Positions 23,941 to 32,320 of a stretch of 64,000 nt of DNA are shown in pieces. Below the pieces are notes generated by a model, which ran no database searches, was not told the origin of the DNA, and saw only the letters and a program-made list of their open reading frames with translations. Origin of the DNA: Streptomyces pristinaespiralis (GTDB lineage Bacteria > Actinomycetota > Actinomycetes > Streptomycetales > Streptomycetaceae); NCBI RefSeq assembly GCF_001278075.1, contig NZ_CP011340.1, positions 4,836,001 to 4,900,000 of the forward strand. Reading direction: 5' to 3'. Each line of letters opens with the position of its first letter. The stretch's first letter is position 1. Both the position numbers and the translations under genes were made by a program.

Positions 23941-24450
23941 GTGTTCACCGAGCACACCCTTCAATCCGCCCCGCCCGCGTCCCGCCGTGCCATGGAGGCC
24001 ACCACCAAGCGGCTCGGCCGTCTGCCGTCCGCTGTCGCCAGACTGGCGGAGTCGCCGCACCTGCTGGAGGGATTCCTCAAGCTGAGTGCCGCCTTCGAGT
24101 CGACGACGCTCGACCCCGTCGCCCGTGAGGTCGTCGTCATGACGGTCGCCGCGCGCAACGAGTGCCATGTGTGCGTGGCCATGCACACCGGGAAACTGCG
24201 TACGCTCGGCGCGGACGAGGAGCTGATCGCGGCGCTGTCCGGGCAGCGCGCGCTTCCCGACGAACGGCTCGAGGCCGTGCGGCGGTTCACGCTCGAGGTC
24301 TTCCGTACCTCCGGCGCGGTCGGTGACACGGAGCTGCGCGCCTTCATGGCCCACGGCTTCACCGCGCGGAACGCGCTGGAGGTCGTCATGGGCATCGGCA
24401 CGTACACGATGTCGACGTTCGCCAACCGGCTCACGCGCGCCGCGCTCTGA
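23941..24450 (+). CDS. Carboxymuconolactone decarboxylase-family, AhpD-like protein
   Basis: A 169-residue CMD-family protein. The redox motif CHVC with a following His (NECHVCVAMH, about residues 73-82) is the AhpD alkylhydroperoxidase signature, so peroxide or organic-hydroperoxide reduction, or a related thiol role, is likely. GTG 23941 has AGGAG five bases upstream. Transcription is divergent from a MarR regulator with only a 13-base gap; in Streptomyces such pairs often respond to oxidants or electrophiles, though that is inference here. Confidence 0.88.
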   Translation: MFTEHTLQSAPPASRRAMEATTKRLGRLPSAVARLAESPHLLEGFLKLSAAFESTTLDPVAREVVVMTVAARNECHVCVAMHTGKLRTLGADEELIAALSGQRALPDERLEAVRRFTLEVFRTSGAVGDTELRAFMAHGFTARNALEVVMGIGTYTMSTFANRLTRAAL

Positions 24451-24572
24451 GGAGGGGCGGGATCCGGCCGTTGTGGGCCGGGGGTGCTGTGTCTCTCTTC
24501 CCTTCTCCGGACACACATGCAGCAATGCCCCCACCAGCCCGTCAACCCCCCACGCGAAGGCGGACTCCCCCC

Positions 24573-25037
24573 ATGAAGAACGTTTCGAGGAGCAGCACCC
24601 TGCTCACCGTCGCAGCCCTGGCCGCGACCACCCTGGCCATGGCGCCCGCCGCCCACGCGGTGACACCCGAGACGGCGACCCTGTCCTTCGACTGCGGCTC
24701 GTACGGCTCCGGCACCGCCACCCTCAAGGCCACGCAGGACGGCACCGCCGCGACCATCGACCTCTCCACGACGGCCGTCACCGCGCCCCTCCCCGTCGGG
24801 GCGAACTCCGTCAGGTCCACGCTCACCCTGGCCAGGAACGGCACGGACACGGCGACGTTCACCGGCAGCTCCAACCCCGCGATCCCCGCGGGCGGAGCCG
24901 TCTCCACCGGCCCGCTCGCCGGCACGGTCGCGGCGGGGGACAGCCTCGAGGCGAAGACCCTGACCGTCGTGGTCTTCGGCATCACCGCCCGGTGCACGGC
25001 CACGTCCCCGCAGAACCCGGGCCCGTTCGTCTTCTGA
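24573..25037 (+). CDS. Small secreted protein of unknown function
   Basis: A 154-residue exported protein. The signal peptide is MKNVSRSS plus a hydrophobic core, cleaved after AHA (about residue 28). The mature part is beta-rich with repeated Thr/Ala/Gly segments and two cysteines (FDCGSYG and ARCTAT), probably one disulfide, resembling an immunoglobulin-like fold. Purine-poor sequence precedes the start and the ribosome site is weak. I do not recognise a family. Confidence 0.78.
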   Translation: MKNVSRSSTLLTVAALAATTLAMAPAAHAVTPETATLSFDCGSYGSGTATLKATQDGTAATIDLSTTAVTAPLPVGANSVRSTLTLARNGTDTATFTGSSNPAIPAGGAVSTGPLAGTVAAGDSLEAKTLTVVVFGITARCTATSPQNPGPFVF

Positions 25038-25139
25038 CACCGGTCGCGGCCCGGCCCGCGCCCCCACCGCGGGCCGGGCACGCCCCGTGTGGCCGGGCGC
25101 ACGGGAATACCCGCGCCGGGCCGCGCCGTTGCCGTCGGC

Positions 25140-25556
25140 ATGACTTTCTTCGCCGACGTGACCGTGCGGGGCTACGAGCTCGACACGCAGGGCCATCTGA
25201 ACCAGGCCGTCTATCTGCAGTACGCCGAGCACGCACGCTGGGAACTGCTGCGCGCCGCCGGCCTGCCGCAGGAGAAACTGCTGGCGAGCGGCGTGGGGCC
25301 GGTCGCGCTCGAGGCGACGGTGAAGTTCCTGCGCGAACTGCGCGGCGGCGACCGGGTCCGGGTCTCCTGCCGGTTCGTCTACGGGGAGGGCAAGACCTTC
25401 AGGATCGAGCAGCAGATCGTCAAGGACGACGGCACGGTCGCCGCGGAGATCACCGGCGTGGGGGGCATGCTCGACCTCTCCACCCGCAGGCTGATCGCCG
25501 ACCCTCGCGCACACCTCGCCACGCTGGCCGACAGCCCGGACCTGCTCACCGGCTGA
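25140..25556 (+). CDS. Acyl-CoA thioesterase, 4HBT hot-dog family
   Basis: A 138-residue hot-dog-fold thioesterase of the 4-hydroxybenzoyl-CoA/YbgC type: DVTVRGYELDTQGHLNQAVYLQYAEHARWELL places the catalytic acid in the ELDTQGHLNQ loop and the long central helix after it. It hydrolyses acyl- or aroyl-CoA; the substrate is not predictable. ATG 25140 begins a standard-length family member; a longer in-frame start at 25089 lacks homology. Stand-alone gene. Confidence 0.88.
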   Translation: MTFFADVTVRGYELDTQGHLNQAVYLQYAEHARWELLRAAGLPQEKLLASGVGPVALEATVKFLRELRGGDRVRVSCRFVYGEGKTFRIEQQIVKDDGTVAAEITGVGGMLDLSTRRLIADPRAHLATLADSPDLLTG

Positions 25557-25739
25557 GGCCCCGCGGGTGACCGCGAGTTCAACGCCGACGCCCCCGGTTC
25601 CATGCGCCGGCAGACCGTCGGCGTCCCCCGGTCAGGAGTGAGTACCGGCCAGGAAGCACCCTCCAGCTCCCTCTGAGGAACCGTCGCCCGTGCGGATTCG
25701 TTGGCGCAAGCGCCGGTTGCGAGATCTGGAGGGGCATTC

Positions 25740-26654
25740 GTGGACGACGCGGTGGTCAAGGCCGTCGGGGCGCTTGTGCCGGGCGGGGCGTTGCGCGGCG
25801 AACTGGACAGGCACGGCCGGACGTTGCGCTGGATCGAAGTGGGCCAGGGCGCGCCGACGGTCGTGCTGGACGCGCCGAGCGCCGGGTCGTCGATGATGTG
25901 GACGTCGGTGCTGGCGCCCCTCGCCCGCTGCACCCGAGTGATCGCGTACGACCGGGCGGGGCTCGGCCTGAGCGATCCGGTTCCCCGGCTCACGCTCGAC
26001 TCGGCCGTCGCGGCCCTGGCCGCGCTGCTCTCCCGCGCCGGCGGCGGCCCGTGCGTCCTGGTCGGCAACAGCTGGGGCGGCCAGCTGGCCGAGCTGGTGG
26101 CGTGGGCCGAACCGGACCTGGTGGCGGGGCTCGTGCTGCTCGACCCTTCGCACGAGGAGTTCCAGCCGTGGGTCGGCCGGATGGCCGAAGGGGTGTACGC
26201 GCGTCAGCTCGCGGTTCGTACGTCTCTCCGGCTCACCGGCGGGCCGAGACACCGGCATGCCGTGCGCGAGGCTTCCCGCGCGACCGACGATCCCCGCGTG
26301 CGGGAGCTGCTGGTCGCCGCCTGGCTGGCCGCCTCCGGAGGCCCGCAGCAGGTGCGTACCGCCGTCGACGAGTACCGCATGATCGTCAAGGCCACTCCCG
26401 AGATCCGGCGCCGCCGCGCCGCGTCGAGGCTGCCGGACGTGCCCGTGACGGTCCTCAGTGCGAGCCGGGGGATGCCGCAGGGCATGAGACGCCGGTGGAC
26501 CGAACTGCAGAGATCCGTCGCCGCGTCCGTGGCGGGCGGGGAGCACGCCGTGGTGCCGGCCGCAGGCCACTACATCCAGAGCAGCAGACCGGACGTCGTC
26601 ACCCGGGCTGTGCTCGCCGCCCTGGAGCGGGTCAGGCACCCTCGTGGCGGCTGA
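25740..26654 (+). CDS. Alpha/beta hydrolase
   Basis: A 304-residue alpha/beta-hydrolase fold protein. The nucleophile elbow is GNSWGG (Ser at about residue 103), the oxyanion region is DAPSAGSSMMW, and the C-terminal His is in PAAGHYIQ; an acid residue follows the LVLLDPSHEEF region or lies near SASRG. GTG 25740 has GGAGGGG upstream; the in-frame TTG 25701 is less likely. Substrate unknown. No signal peptide. Confidence 0.88.
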   Translation: MDDAVVKAVGALVPGGALRGELDRHGRTLRWIEVGQGAPTVVLDAPSAGSSMMWTSVLAPLARCTRVIAYDRAGLGLSDPVPRLTLDSAVAALAALLSRAGGGPCVLVGNSWGGQLAELVAWAEPDLVAGLVLLDPSHEEFQPWVGRMAEGVYARQLAVRTSLRLTGGPRHRHAVREASRATDDPRVRELLVAAWLAASGGPQQVRTAVDEYRMIVKATPEIRRRRAASRLPDVPVTVLSASRGMPQGMRRRWTELQRSVAASVAGGEHAVVPAAGHYIQSSRPDVVTRAVLAALERVRHPRGG

Positions 26655-26722
26655 GACCGGCCCGCGGGTCCCGTGCCCCCCGGTCCGGCGCCGTGCGGCC
26701 CCGGACCGCGGTGCGCACGGTC

Positions 26723-27478
26723 TCAGCCGCGCGGGCGCCGGGCCTCGATCAGGAGGCGGTTCGAGTGGGCCACGAACGGCCCGTGGCGCTCGATGAAGTC
26801 ATGGAGCGACGCGAGCCGGTCGCGGTACGCGTCGACAGTGAAGCCCGGGACGATCCAGATCACCTTGCGCAGGAAGTGGACCACCGCGGCGATGTCGTGG
26901 AACTCCATCCGCAGCGTCTCCTGGCGCAGGTCGACGACGTCCAGGCCGGCGGCCTCCGCGGCCGAGACGGTAGTGATGGGGCTGCGTGTCGGGTCTACGG
27001 GCTGCGGGCCCATCAGGAAGTCGGTGAGCTCGCGGACGGAGCCGTCGCCCACGGCCTGCGAGAGGTAGGCGCCGCCGGGACGCAGCACGCGGTGGACCTC
27101 GTCCCAGCGGGTGGTCACCGGGTGGCGGCTGACGACGAGGTCGAAGTGGGCGGAGGGGAACGGCAGATCGGCCGCGTCCCCGGCGTGGACGACCGTCGCG
27201 CCGAACCGGGCGAGGTTGCGGCGGGCGATCTCCAGGTTCGGCGGCCAGGACTCCGTCGCCGCCAGCACCGGCGGGGCGGCCGGGACCGAGGCGAGTACCT
27301 CGCCGCCGCCGGTCTGGATGTCGAGGGCCGCCTCCGCCTTCGACATGCGGTCGGCGAGGAGTTCCGCATAGCGCCAGGAGGGCCGTTGTTCCGTCGCGCG
27401 GCCGGCGAACCAGGAGAAGTCCCAGCCCTGTGTGGGGACGGCTTCGCCTTCGGCGAGGAGGTCTTCGAACGTGGACAT
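26723..27478 (-). CDS. SAM-dependent methyltransferase
   Basis: A 251-residue class I methyltransferase. The SAM pocket is LDIQTGGGEVL (motif I), the acidic loop is ATESWPPNLEIARRNL, and HAGDAADLPFPSAHFDLVVSRHPV is motif IV; later segments form the typical C-terminal strands. The ATG at 27478 is well placed. The nearest relatives are generic UbiE/rRNA-MT-like enzymes, and the substrate is unknown. The gene stands between the alpha/beta hydrolase (convergent) and the SGNH gene (same strand, 57-base gap), so it may be third in a TetR-SGNH-MT operon. Confidence 0.88.
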   Translation of the reverse strand: MSTFEDLLAEGEAVPTQGWDFSWFAGRATEQRPSWRYAELLADRMSKAEAALDIQTGGGEVLASVPAAPPVLAATESWPPNLEIARRNLARFGATVVHAGDAADLPFPSAHFDLVVSRHPVTTRWDEVHRVLRPGGAYLSQAVGDGSVRELTDFLMGPQPVDPTRSPITTVSAAEAAGLDVVDLRQETLRMEFHDIAAVVHFLRKVIWIVPGFTVDAYRDRLASLHDFIERHGPFVAHSNRLLIEARRPRG

Positions 27479-27535
27479 ACGGGCAGGCTCGCAGCCGGGC
27501 GCACCGGGCGCACCCGGTTTTCGTAGGAGGCAAGC

Positions 27536-28231
27536 TCAGGCGGCGACGCCGTACGCCCCGCCCAGTCCCCACGCCTGGTGCATCGCGGTCGCGAACGCCC
27601 CCGCCAGTTTGATCTCGCCGCTCGGGCCGGGGTGGGTGCCGTCGTAGGTGTCGGTGTCGAGGTCGTACGACGGCGGGTGCGAGGCCAGCAGGAGCGGCGA
27701 CGCGGAGGTGTCCAGGTCGGCCACCGCCTTGGCGAGCAGGTCGTTGAACCGGCCGCATTCGGTGGCGAAGGGCCGGTCGGACCGGGCGCGGACGTTCGGG
27801 ATGACCGGGAGCATGACGATCCGGACCCGCGGGTTGGCCAGGCGGGCCTGCGCGATGAACTCCCGCGCGTTGTGGGCGGTCTGGTCGCTGTCCGTGTAGA
27901 AGCCGAGGTCTATCAGGCCGAGCGAGACCAGGAGGACGTCCGCCCCTTCCGCGGCGACCGTCTCGCGGATCAGGGGGGCCATGTGCAGCCAGCCCTCGCC
28001 CCAGCCGGCCAGGTGGCGGCGGGCGTGTCCGGGGAAGCCGGGGTCGGCGTACCGGTGGGACACGGGGGCGTTCTCCTCCGTGTCGTACAGCTCGCGGCGC
28101 GGGCCGACGATCTCGAAGGGCTCACCGAGGGCGGAGAGGTGCTGCCACATCCGGTAGCGCCAGGTGAAGTCGCCGTCGCGTCCGATGGTCATGGAATCGC
28201 CGACGAACAGAAATCGCATGGAGGTCATCAT
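27536..28231 (-). CDS. SGNH/GDSL-family hydrolase
   Basis: A GDSL-type esterase/lipase, 231 residues from ATG 28231 (alternative MRFLF start at 28219, with no ribosome site). Block I is FVGDSMT with the catalytic Ser, block V is DGTHPGPSG with the Asp/His pair, and block III is degenerate (LGLIDLG). No signal peptide, so probably intracellular. It lies 22 bases after the TetR gene end on the same strand and probably shares its operator-controlled promoter. Confidence 0.85.
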   Translation of the reverse strand: MMTSMRFLFVGDSMTIGRDGDFTWRYRMWQHLSALGEPFEIVGPRRELYDTEENAPVSHRYADPGFPGHARRHLAGWGEGWLHMAPLIRETVAAEGADVLLVSLGLIDLGFYTDSDQTAHNAREFIAQARLANPRVRIVMLPVIPNVRARSDRPFATECGRFNDLLAKAVADLDTSASPLLLASHPPSYDLDTDTYDGTHPGPSGEIKLAGAFATAMHQAWGLGGAYGVAA

Positions 28232-28253
28232 GGCCGAACTCACCGGTAACCCG

Positions 28254-28862
28254 TCACTGGTCCGTGATGTGAGGCCCGCCACCCGTCAGCGCCGTGACCA
28301 GCCGCCGGATCTGCGCGGCGGGGTCGGGCGTGCCCGGGTGGCTGGTCATCAGGAGGTGGTGGACCGTGCCGACGAGCGCGAGGGCGAGGGCCTCCGCGTC
28401 CAGCCGGCCGTCGAAGCGGCCGAGGCGCTGCTCGGCCCGCAGGTAGGTGGTGACCGCCTCCTGGACGGCGGTGAAGCCCGGGGCGCCCGCCGCCATCGCG
28501 TCGCGGAAGCGGAGCGCGGAGCCGGGGCGGGTGAGGGCCAGCCCGGAGATCGCCGGCCCCGTGGAGGTGAACAGCGCGGTGGCGACCTCGGTGAGGTTCG
28601 CGGCGACGGTGTCCTCGCCCGCCCGCATGGGCAGTTTCGCGGCCAGGGCGGCCGTGCGGGCGAACCGGTCCAGGACCAGTTCGGCCACGAACTCGTCGAG
28701 CCCGCCCGCGAAGTGGGCGTGCAGCAGCCCCTTCGAGCAGCCCGCCTCCTCCGTGACGGCCCGGCTGGTCAGGGCGCCGGGGCCGCCTCGGGCCACGACT
28801 CGTTCCGCCGCGGCGAAGAGGCGTTCGCGGGCGTCGGGGACGGCTACTCCACGGGGTGACAT
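28254..28862 (-). CDS. TetR-family transcriptional regulator
   Basis: A 202-residue TetR repressor. The HTH is at about residues 12-60 (RERLFAAAERVVARGGPGALTSRAVTEEAGCSKGLLHAHF), followed by a helical ligand domain. ATG 28862 has GGAAGG six bases upstream. It is divergent from a methyltransferase gene; two 14-base palindromes of the form TGGGC-N4-GCCCA in between are its likely operators, controlling both directions. Confidence 0.9.
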   Translation of the reverse strand: MSPRGVAVPDARERLFAAAERVVARGGPGALTSRAVTEEAGCSKGLLHAHFAGGLDEFVAELVLDRFARTAALAAKLPMRAGEDTVAANLTEVATALFTSTGPAISGLALTRPGSALRFRDAMAAGAPGFTAVQEAVTTYLRAEQRLGRFDGRLDAEALALALVGTVHHLLMTSHPGTPDPAAQIRRLVTALTGGGPHITDQ

Positions 28863-28904
28863 CCAGGGCCTTCCGGGTCTTTCGCAAGGTCGCGATGGAC
28901 AGAA

Positions 28905-28939
28905 TGGGCAAGCGCCCATACTGTTTGGGCATACGCCCA
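28905..28939. promoter_or_regulatory. Tandem TetR operators TGGGC-N4-GCCCA (two sites, 21 bp apart)
   Basis: Site 1: TGGGC (28905-28909), AAGC, GCCCA (28914-28918). Site 2: TGGGC (28926-28930), ATAC, GCCCA (28935-28939). The starts are 21 bp apart, two helical turns, so two dimers could bind the same face. They lie in the 97-bp gap between the TetR and methyltransferase starts. Confidence 0.8.
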
Positions 28940-28959
28940 TTCTAACGGGAGGCAGCGTC

Positions 28960-29799
28960 GTGGAACACATCGTGAACACCGAGCAGGAGCAGGCCTGGAA
29001 CGGGTACGAGGGCACCCACTGGGCGCGCAACCAGGACCGCTGGGACGCCGTCAACGAGGGCTTCGACGAGATGCTGCTCGGTGCCGCCGCCATCGGCCGT
29101 GAGGACGCGGTCCTCGACATCGGCTGCGGCGCCGGATCCACCACCAGGCTCGCGGCCCGCCGCGTGGCCGACGGGCACGCCACCGGCGTGGACCTGTCCC
29201 GGCCGATGCTGGAGCGCGCCCGGGAGTCCGCCCGCGCGGAACACCTCGGCAACGTGACCTTCGAGCACGGCGACGCCCAGGTCCACCCCCTCGCGGGCCG
29301 CGGCTTCGACGTGGCGATCAGCCGCTTCGGCGTGATGTTCTTCGCCGACCCGGTGGCCGCGTTCGCCAACATCGGCGGCGGCCTGCGCACCGGCGGCCGT
29401 GCGGCGTTCCTCGTCGCCGGCGGGGACGGCAACGAGTGGATCCAGGCGCTGGCGGGCCTGCGGGACGTGCTCCCGCTGGGCGGCTTCGGGGCCACCGGCG
29501 GGCCCGGCATGTTCTCCCTGGCCGATCCCGGCCGCGTCCGCGAGGTCCTGAGCGCCGCCGGGTTCACCGGCCTCGCGGTCGAGCCCGTCGAGGCGTCCGG
29601 GAGATGGGGGCGGGACGCCGAGGACGCCACCGCGTTCCTCATGGGGTCGGGACCCGGCCGCCACCTGCTGAGCCAGGTCGACGAGGCGACCGGCGCGCTG
29701 GCCCGGCGCCGGCTCACGGACATCCTGCGGCCGTACGAGAGGGACGGCGCCGTCCGGCTGCGCAGCACGGCGTGGCTGGTCACCGCCGTACGCCCTTAG
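28960..29799 (+). CDS. Class I SAM-dependent methyltransferase
   Basis: A 279-residue methyltransferase of the UbiE/ArsM-like class. Motif I is VLDIGCGAGSTT, the acidic loop VDLSRPMLERAR, then FEHGDAQVHPL and FDVAISRFGVMFFADP. GTG 28960 has GGGAGG seven bases upstream. It is divergent from the TetR gene with a tandem operator between them, so it is probably the repressor's main target. The substrate is unknown; a role in modifying a small toxic molecule is inference. Confidence 0.9.
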   Translation: MEHIVNTEQEQAWNGYEGTHWARNQDRWDAVNEGFDEMLLGAAAIGREDAVLDIGCGAGSTTRLAARRVADGHATGVDLSRPMLERARESARAEHLGNVTFEHGDAQVHPLAGRGFDVAISRFGVMFFADPVAAFANIGGGLRTGGRAAFLVAGGDGNEWIQALAGLRDVLPLGGFGATGGPGMFSLADPGRVREVLSAAGFTGLAVEPVEASGRWGRDAEDATAFLMGSGPGRHLLSQVDEATGALARRRLTDILRPYERDGAVRLRSTAWLVTAVRP

Positions 29800-29831
29800 G
29801 AGCCGCCCGGCCGGGATGGCAGGCTTGGGCC

Positions 29832-30806
29832 ATGCGTTCGCTTCCGTACGTCACCGGCCTGGCGGCCGCCCTCGTGCTCGCCGCCGCCTGCCCCGTCGCC
29901 GCCGCCGACGGCGGGTCCGAGGGATTCACGATCAAGGACCCGCGGATCACCGAGTCCAGCGGACTCGCGGCGAGCAGGGCGCACCCCGGGATCTACTGGA
30001 CGCACAACGACCAGGACCAGCCGCGGATCTTCGGCGTCGACTCGGCGACGGGCGAGACGGTGGCGACGATCACCATGCGCGGCGTCGGCGAGCCGAGGGA
30101 CATGGAGGCGATCTCCGTGGGCGCCGACGGCAACATCTACGTCGGCGACATCGGCGACAACCTCGACGGCAGCTGGGACCACGTCTGGATCTACCGCTTC
30201 CCCGAGCCGGAGCGACTGCGCGACCAGACCGTCACCGCCACCCAGTTCGACGTGAAGTACGCGGACGGGGCCCGCAACGCCGAGGCGCTGATGGTGCATC
30301 CGAAGACCGGCCGCGTCTACATCGCCTCCAAGAACGAGGACGGCGGCGGCCTCTACGAAGGCCCCGCCACGCTCGACGCCAAGGCCACCAACGTCTTCCG
30401 GCGGATCGGGGAGGTGCCGTGGGTCACCGACGGCGCCTTCTCGCCGGACGGCACGGAACTGGTGCTCCGCTCCTACTTCAGCGCCCGCGGCTACGAGTGG
30501 AAGGACGGCCGCCTCGGGGCCGACCACCGTGTGCGCGCGCCGATCCAGAACCAGTCGGAGTCGGTGACGTACACGACGGACGGCAAGGCCCTGATGATCG
30601 GCACCGAGGGGGAGCAGAGCCCCGTCGAGCGGGTGGCGGTCGAGAAGGAGCCGGGCTCCGGCGGCGAGGCGAAGAGCCCCGGGACGCCGGGGGACGGCGG
30701 GACGGCCGCCGGGGGCGACGAGAAGGGCGACGTCACGATGTACGGCCTGCTCGTGCTCGGCGGCGGCGCGGCGCTGGTCCTCGCGCTGCGCCGGCGCCGG
30801 GGCTGA
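29832..30806 (+). CDS. Secreted, membrane-anchored beta-propeller-like protein
   Basis: A 324-residue exported protein. The signal peptide has a hydrophobic core and ends near VAAA (about residue 26). The body consists of propeller-like strands (IYWTHNDQDQPRIFGVDSATGETVATI, DMEAISVGADGNIYVGDIGDN, VYIASKNEDGGGLYEGP). A Gly/Glu linker (about 270-298) leads to a C-terminal TM helix and RRRRG tail, so it stays anchored in the membrane with the domain outside. No sortase motif. Function unknown. ATG 29832 is the start; a CAGGCT hexamer seven bases upstream may serve as -10 of a leaderless transcript. Confidence 0.78.
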   Translation: MRSLPYVTGLAAALVLAAACPVAAADGGSEGFTIKDPRITESSGLAASRAHPGIYWTHNDQDQPRIFGVDSATGETVATITMRGVGEPRDMEAISVGADGNIYVGDIGDNLDGSWDHVWIYRFPEPERLRDQTVTATQFDVKYADGARNAEALMVHPKTGRVYIASKNEDGGGLYEGPATLDAKATNVFRRIGEVPWVTDGAFSPDGTELVLRSYFSARGYEWKDGRLGADHRVRAPIQNQSESVTYTTDGKALMIGTEGEQSPVERVAVEKEPGSGGEAKSPGTPGDGGTAAGGDEKGDVTMYGLLVLGGGAALVLALRRRRG

Positions 30807-30901
30807 GCCGGGCGGCGGAGTGCGCGGAACGTCCGCCCGCGCCCCGCACGCTTCGGCCGGCCTGCCGTCCTGTCCGCCACAGCGACCCGACCTGCCGTCC
30901 T

Positions 30902-30932
30902 GTCCCGGCGTCGCGGACCGCGACGCCGGGAC
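30902..30932. terminator. Long perfect hairpin terminator
   Basis: 15-base arms (30902-30916 and 30918-30932) around one base, in practice a 13-bp stem with a small loop. It lies between the convergent genes ending at 30806 and 30954. A 15-base direct repeat CCTGCCGTCCTGTCC at 30861-30875 and 30891-30905 precedes it. Confidence 0.8.
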
Positions 30933-30953
30933 ACCGGCCCCTGTGCGGGCGGG

Positions 30954-32138
30954 TCAGAAGGCGGTGGCGCCTTCCAGGCCCCACCAGCCGCCGTTGTAGT
31001 CGGCCTTCCGCAGGCCGCCGGTCGCGAGGCCCTGGTACTGCCACAGCACCATGCCGTCCGAGGCCTCCAGGTCGGGCAGCCCGTCGCCGGAGGAGTCGCC
31101 GACGGCGAGGATCGGCTGCATGGAGTTCCAGCCGCCGGTGCCGATCAGCTTGCGTGCGCCCAGGGTCCGCGTCGTGGTGCCGGGGTAGAGCCAGAGTTTC
31201 CCGGTGGCCCTCTCGCGGGCGACCAGGTCGGCGCGGCCGTCGCTGTTCATGTCACCGGCGCCGATGAGGGCGTTCATCCCGTTCCAGCCGCCGGTGCCGA
31301 TGAGCTTGCGCGCGCCGAGGCCGCCGGACGTGGTGCCGGGGTAGAGCCAGAGCTTGCCGGTGGACTTCTCCACGGCGAGGAGGTCGGAGCGGCCGTCGCC
31401 GGAGAGGTCGCCGAACGCGGCGATCCGGCCCATGGAGTTCCAGCCGCCGGTGCCGATGAGCTTGCGTGCGCCGAGGCCGCCGCTGCCGGTGCCGGGGTAG
31501 AGCCACAGCTTGCCGGTGGCCTTCTCGCGGGTGATCACGTCCTCGCGGCCGTCGCGGCTGAAGTCACCGTGCCGGACGAGGGCGTCGAAGGCGTTCCAGC
31601 CGCCGGAGCCGATCAGACGCCCGGTGCCGTCGCCGGGCAGGAACCACAGGCGCCCGGCCTCGTCGCGGACGACGATGTCCGCCCGCCGGTCGGCGTTCAT
31701 GTCGCCGAACCCGTTCACCTTGGGCGAGGGCGTCGCCGACCAGCCGGGGTAGGCCTCCGCCTCGCACTCGCGCAGGGTGCGCACGAACTTGATCGAGCTG
31801 GTGGAGAGGTCCCCGTAGTGGGTCGCATAGTCGGGATCGGGCTCGACCCAGGTGTAGCCCGGCGTCTCATGGTTCGGCTGCTCGTAGAGGCAGGCGATCA
31901 TGGACGTGCGGTTGAAGATCGTCTGGAGCTTCCCGTCCCAGGTGCCCAGCGTGGCCATGCTCGTGTTCGTCTTGAACATCGGCCCGTCGTAGTCGTTCTG
32001 CCAGGCACACAGGTAGCCCGAGGGGCAGTCGCTCCTCGCGGCCTGAGCGGGCGCCGCGCCGGCGCCGAGCAGCCCCAGTGTGGTGAGCCCCAGCGTCGTG
32101 GCCAACGCGGCCGCGCGCCGAAGCAAGGTGTTGCGCAT
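30954..32138 (-). CDS. Secreted peptidase-inhibitor-I36-like / FG-GAP repeat protein
   Basis: A 394-residue exported protein. The signal peptide ends at AQA (about residue 33). The next ~95 residues (CPSGYLCAWQNDYDGPMF ... LYEQPN) match the inhibitor I36/beta-gamma-crystallin-like module with paired Cys. Then come FG-GAP/VCBS calcium-loop repeats with the pattern GD.N.D.RAD (GDMNADRRADIV, GDFSRDGREDVI, GDLSGDGRSDLL, GDMNSDGRADLV). Four units are exactly 156 bp each at DNA level. It is likely an extracellular binding or inhibitor protein; such repeats mediate protein-ligand contacts. ATG 32138. Confidence 0.85.
   Translation of the reverse strand: MRNTLLRRAAALATTLGLTTLGLLGAGAAPAQAARSDCPSGYLCAWQNDYDGPMFKTNTSMATLGTWDGKLQTIFNRTSMIACLYEQPNHETPGYTWVEPDPDYATHYGDLSTSSIKFVRTLRECEAEAYPGWSATPSPKVNGFGDMNADRRADIVVRDEAGRLWFLPGDGTGRLIGSGGWNAFDALVRHGDFSRDGREDVITREKATGKLWLYPGTGSGGLGARKLIGTGGWNSMGRIAAFGDLSGDGRSDLLAVEKSTGKLWLYPGTTSGGLGARKLIGTGGWNGMNALIGAGDMNSDGRADLVARERATGKLWLYPGTTTRTLGARKLIGTGGWNSMQPILAVGDSSGDGLPDLEASDGMVLWQYQGLATGGLRKADYNGGWWGLEGATAF
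31125..31748. repeat. Four exact-length 156-bp coding repeats
   Basis: The sequence GTTCCAGCCGCC (or one-base variants) recurs at 31125, 31281, 31437 and 31593, spaced exactly 156 bp (52 codons), within the FG-GAP part of the gene at 30954-32138. High DNA similarity between units suggests recent duplication or gene conversion. The right boundary is approximate. Confidence 0.85.
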
Positions 32139-32320
32139 GGGTTCCCTCCCTCACGCGGCGCGGAGAAGAGTCTCGACGCGCCGCGGGAGGAAGATACCCC
32201 GCCCCGCCGACAGCCGATGCGGCGCTCCCCTGCTGGCGATCACCGGCTCGGCGGCGGCTTCGTGCACCCGTCCGTGACCGGTGCGGTCGCAGCAGCGTCC
32301 ACGCTTTGCGGACCCGAGGG

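Noticed and set aside
31125..31748. 156-bp repeats as a mobile or CRISPR array
   Set aside because: They are in frame inside a secreted protein and encode FG-GAP repeats.
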